A stretch of DNA of 64,000 nucleotides from Diphasiastrum complanatum. Taxonomy: Eukaryota; Streptophyta; Lycopodiopsida; Lycopodiales; Lycopodiaceae. Shown one piece after another: positions 63,820-64,000 of the stretch. A program made the position numbers and the translations under genes. The notes beneath the pieces were generated by a model. The model had not been told where the DNA came from, ran no database searches, and saw nothing but the letters and a program-made list of their open reading frames with translations. Numbering within the stretch: the first letter of the stretch is position 1; the number at the start of each line of letters is the position of its first letter. Location: the NCBI GenBank assembly GCA_029204225.1, contig CM055101.1, positions 46,797,906 to 46,861,905 on the forward strand, written 5' to 3'.

Positions 63820-64000
63820 GTCATTTCTTTGCTGCTGAAGAACGTCCAAGACGACGCAGGATGGAGCTGGGGTTTTGGAATACCTACGATTTGCATGCTT
63901 ATCTCTCTTGTTGTGTTTTTTATTCGGTCGCCACTATATAGAAGGAAACCACCAATGGGAAGTCCTTTCGTTCAGCTGGCGCAGGTTGTAGTTGCTGCTG
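63820..64000 (+). CDS. NRT1/PTR family (NPF) transporter, internal exon, cut by window end
   Basis: Sixty codons are open in one frame to the window edge. They read VISLLLKNVQDDAG, then WSWGFGIPTICMLI, a hydrophobic helix, RSPLYRRKPP and GSPFVQLAQVVVAA. This matches the conserved stretch of plant NPF proteins around IQDNxGWGxGFGIP and GSPxxxxxQVxVAA, in transmembrane helices 5-6 and the start of the central loop. NPF proteins are proton-coupled membrane transporters of nitrate, peptides and hormones; the substrate cannot be told from this piece. A pyrimidine tract and CAG at 63817-63819 form a good splice acceptor, which sets the start. No upstream NPF exon was found, so a fragment or pseudogene is possible. 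Confidence 0.82.

Overview
The window is nuclear DNA of a land plant. The evidence is two host-gene exons (a BELL/BEL1-like homeodomain exon and an NRT1/PTR-family transporter exon), plant-type Ty1/copia and Ty3/gypsy retrotransposons, CACTA (En/Spm) and hAT DNA transposons, and long (GA)n tracts. The low gene density, long introns and layered decayed transposons suggest a large genome such as a gymnosperm, fern, early-diverging angiosperm or large-genome eudicot. I cannot name the species.

Layout. 1-1.75 kb: broken copia pol. 3.8-6.4 kb: GC-rich patch with a 26-nt G run, a fragment of the 5S rRNA 3' end, a primer-binding-site-like motif and a direct repeat of 362-bp period. 6.4-7.7 kb: 3' part of a CACTA TNP2-type transposase gene with at least one intron. 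7.9-8.3 kb: deleted copia end on the minus strand. 8.3-9.8 kb: a frameshifted protein of unknown family. 10.7-14.2 kb: two truncated copia elements facing each other. 16.8-26.7 kb: a nest in which a gypsy RT gene on the minus strand was invaded by two relatives of one copia family. One, at 19900-25562, is a near-complete non-autonomous element with a probable target-site duplication. CACTA-like ends lie on both sides. 26.7-35 kb: mostly featureless AT-rich DNA. 35-36 kb: deleted gypsy element. 37.5-41.7 kb: copia fragments between two related LTRs in opposite orientation. 41.8-42.9 kb: two gag fragments converging.

The right third looks like host sequence. A CpG-rich, (GA)n-bearing patch (46.6-47.7 kb) could be a promoter and 5' leader. 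A 1.88-kb BELL exon lies at 52610-54493. After it come a non-autonomous hAT element with a perfect 8-bp target-site duplication (59906-60536) and, at the right edge, the start of an NPF transporter exon (63820-64000). The later BELL exons, including the homeobox, were not found.

No intact autonomous transposon was found. The most unusual items are the chimeric non-autonomous LTR element whose pol is replaced by unrelated sequence, the unknown broken protein at 8.3-9.8 kb, and a set of in-frame stops that fit deamination of methylated CHG/CG cytosines.
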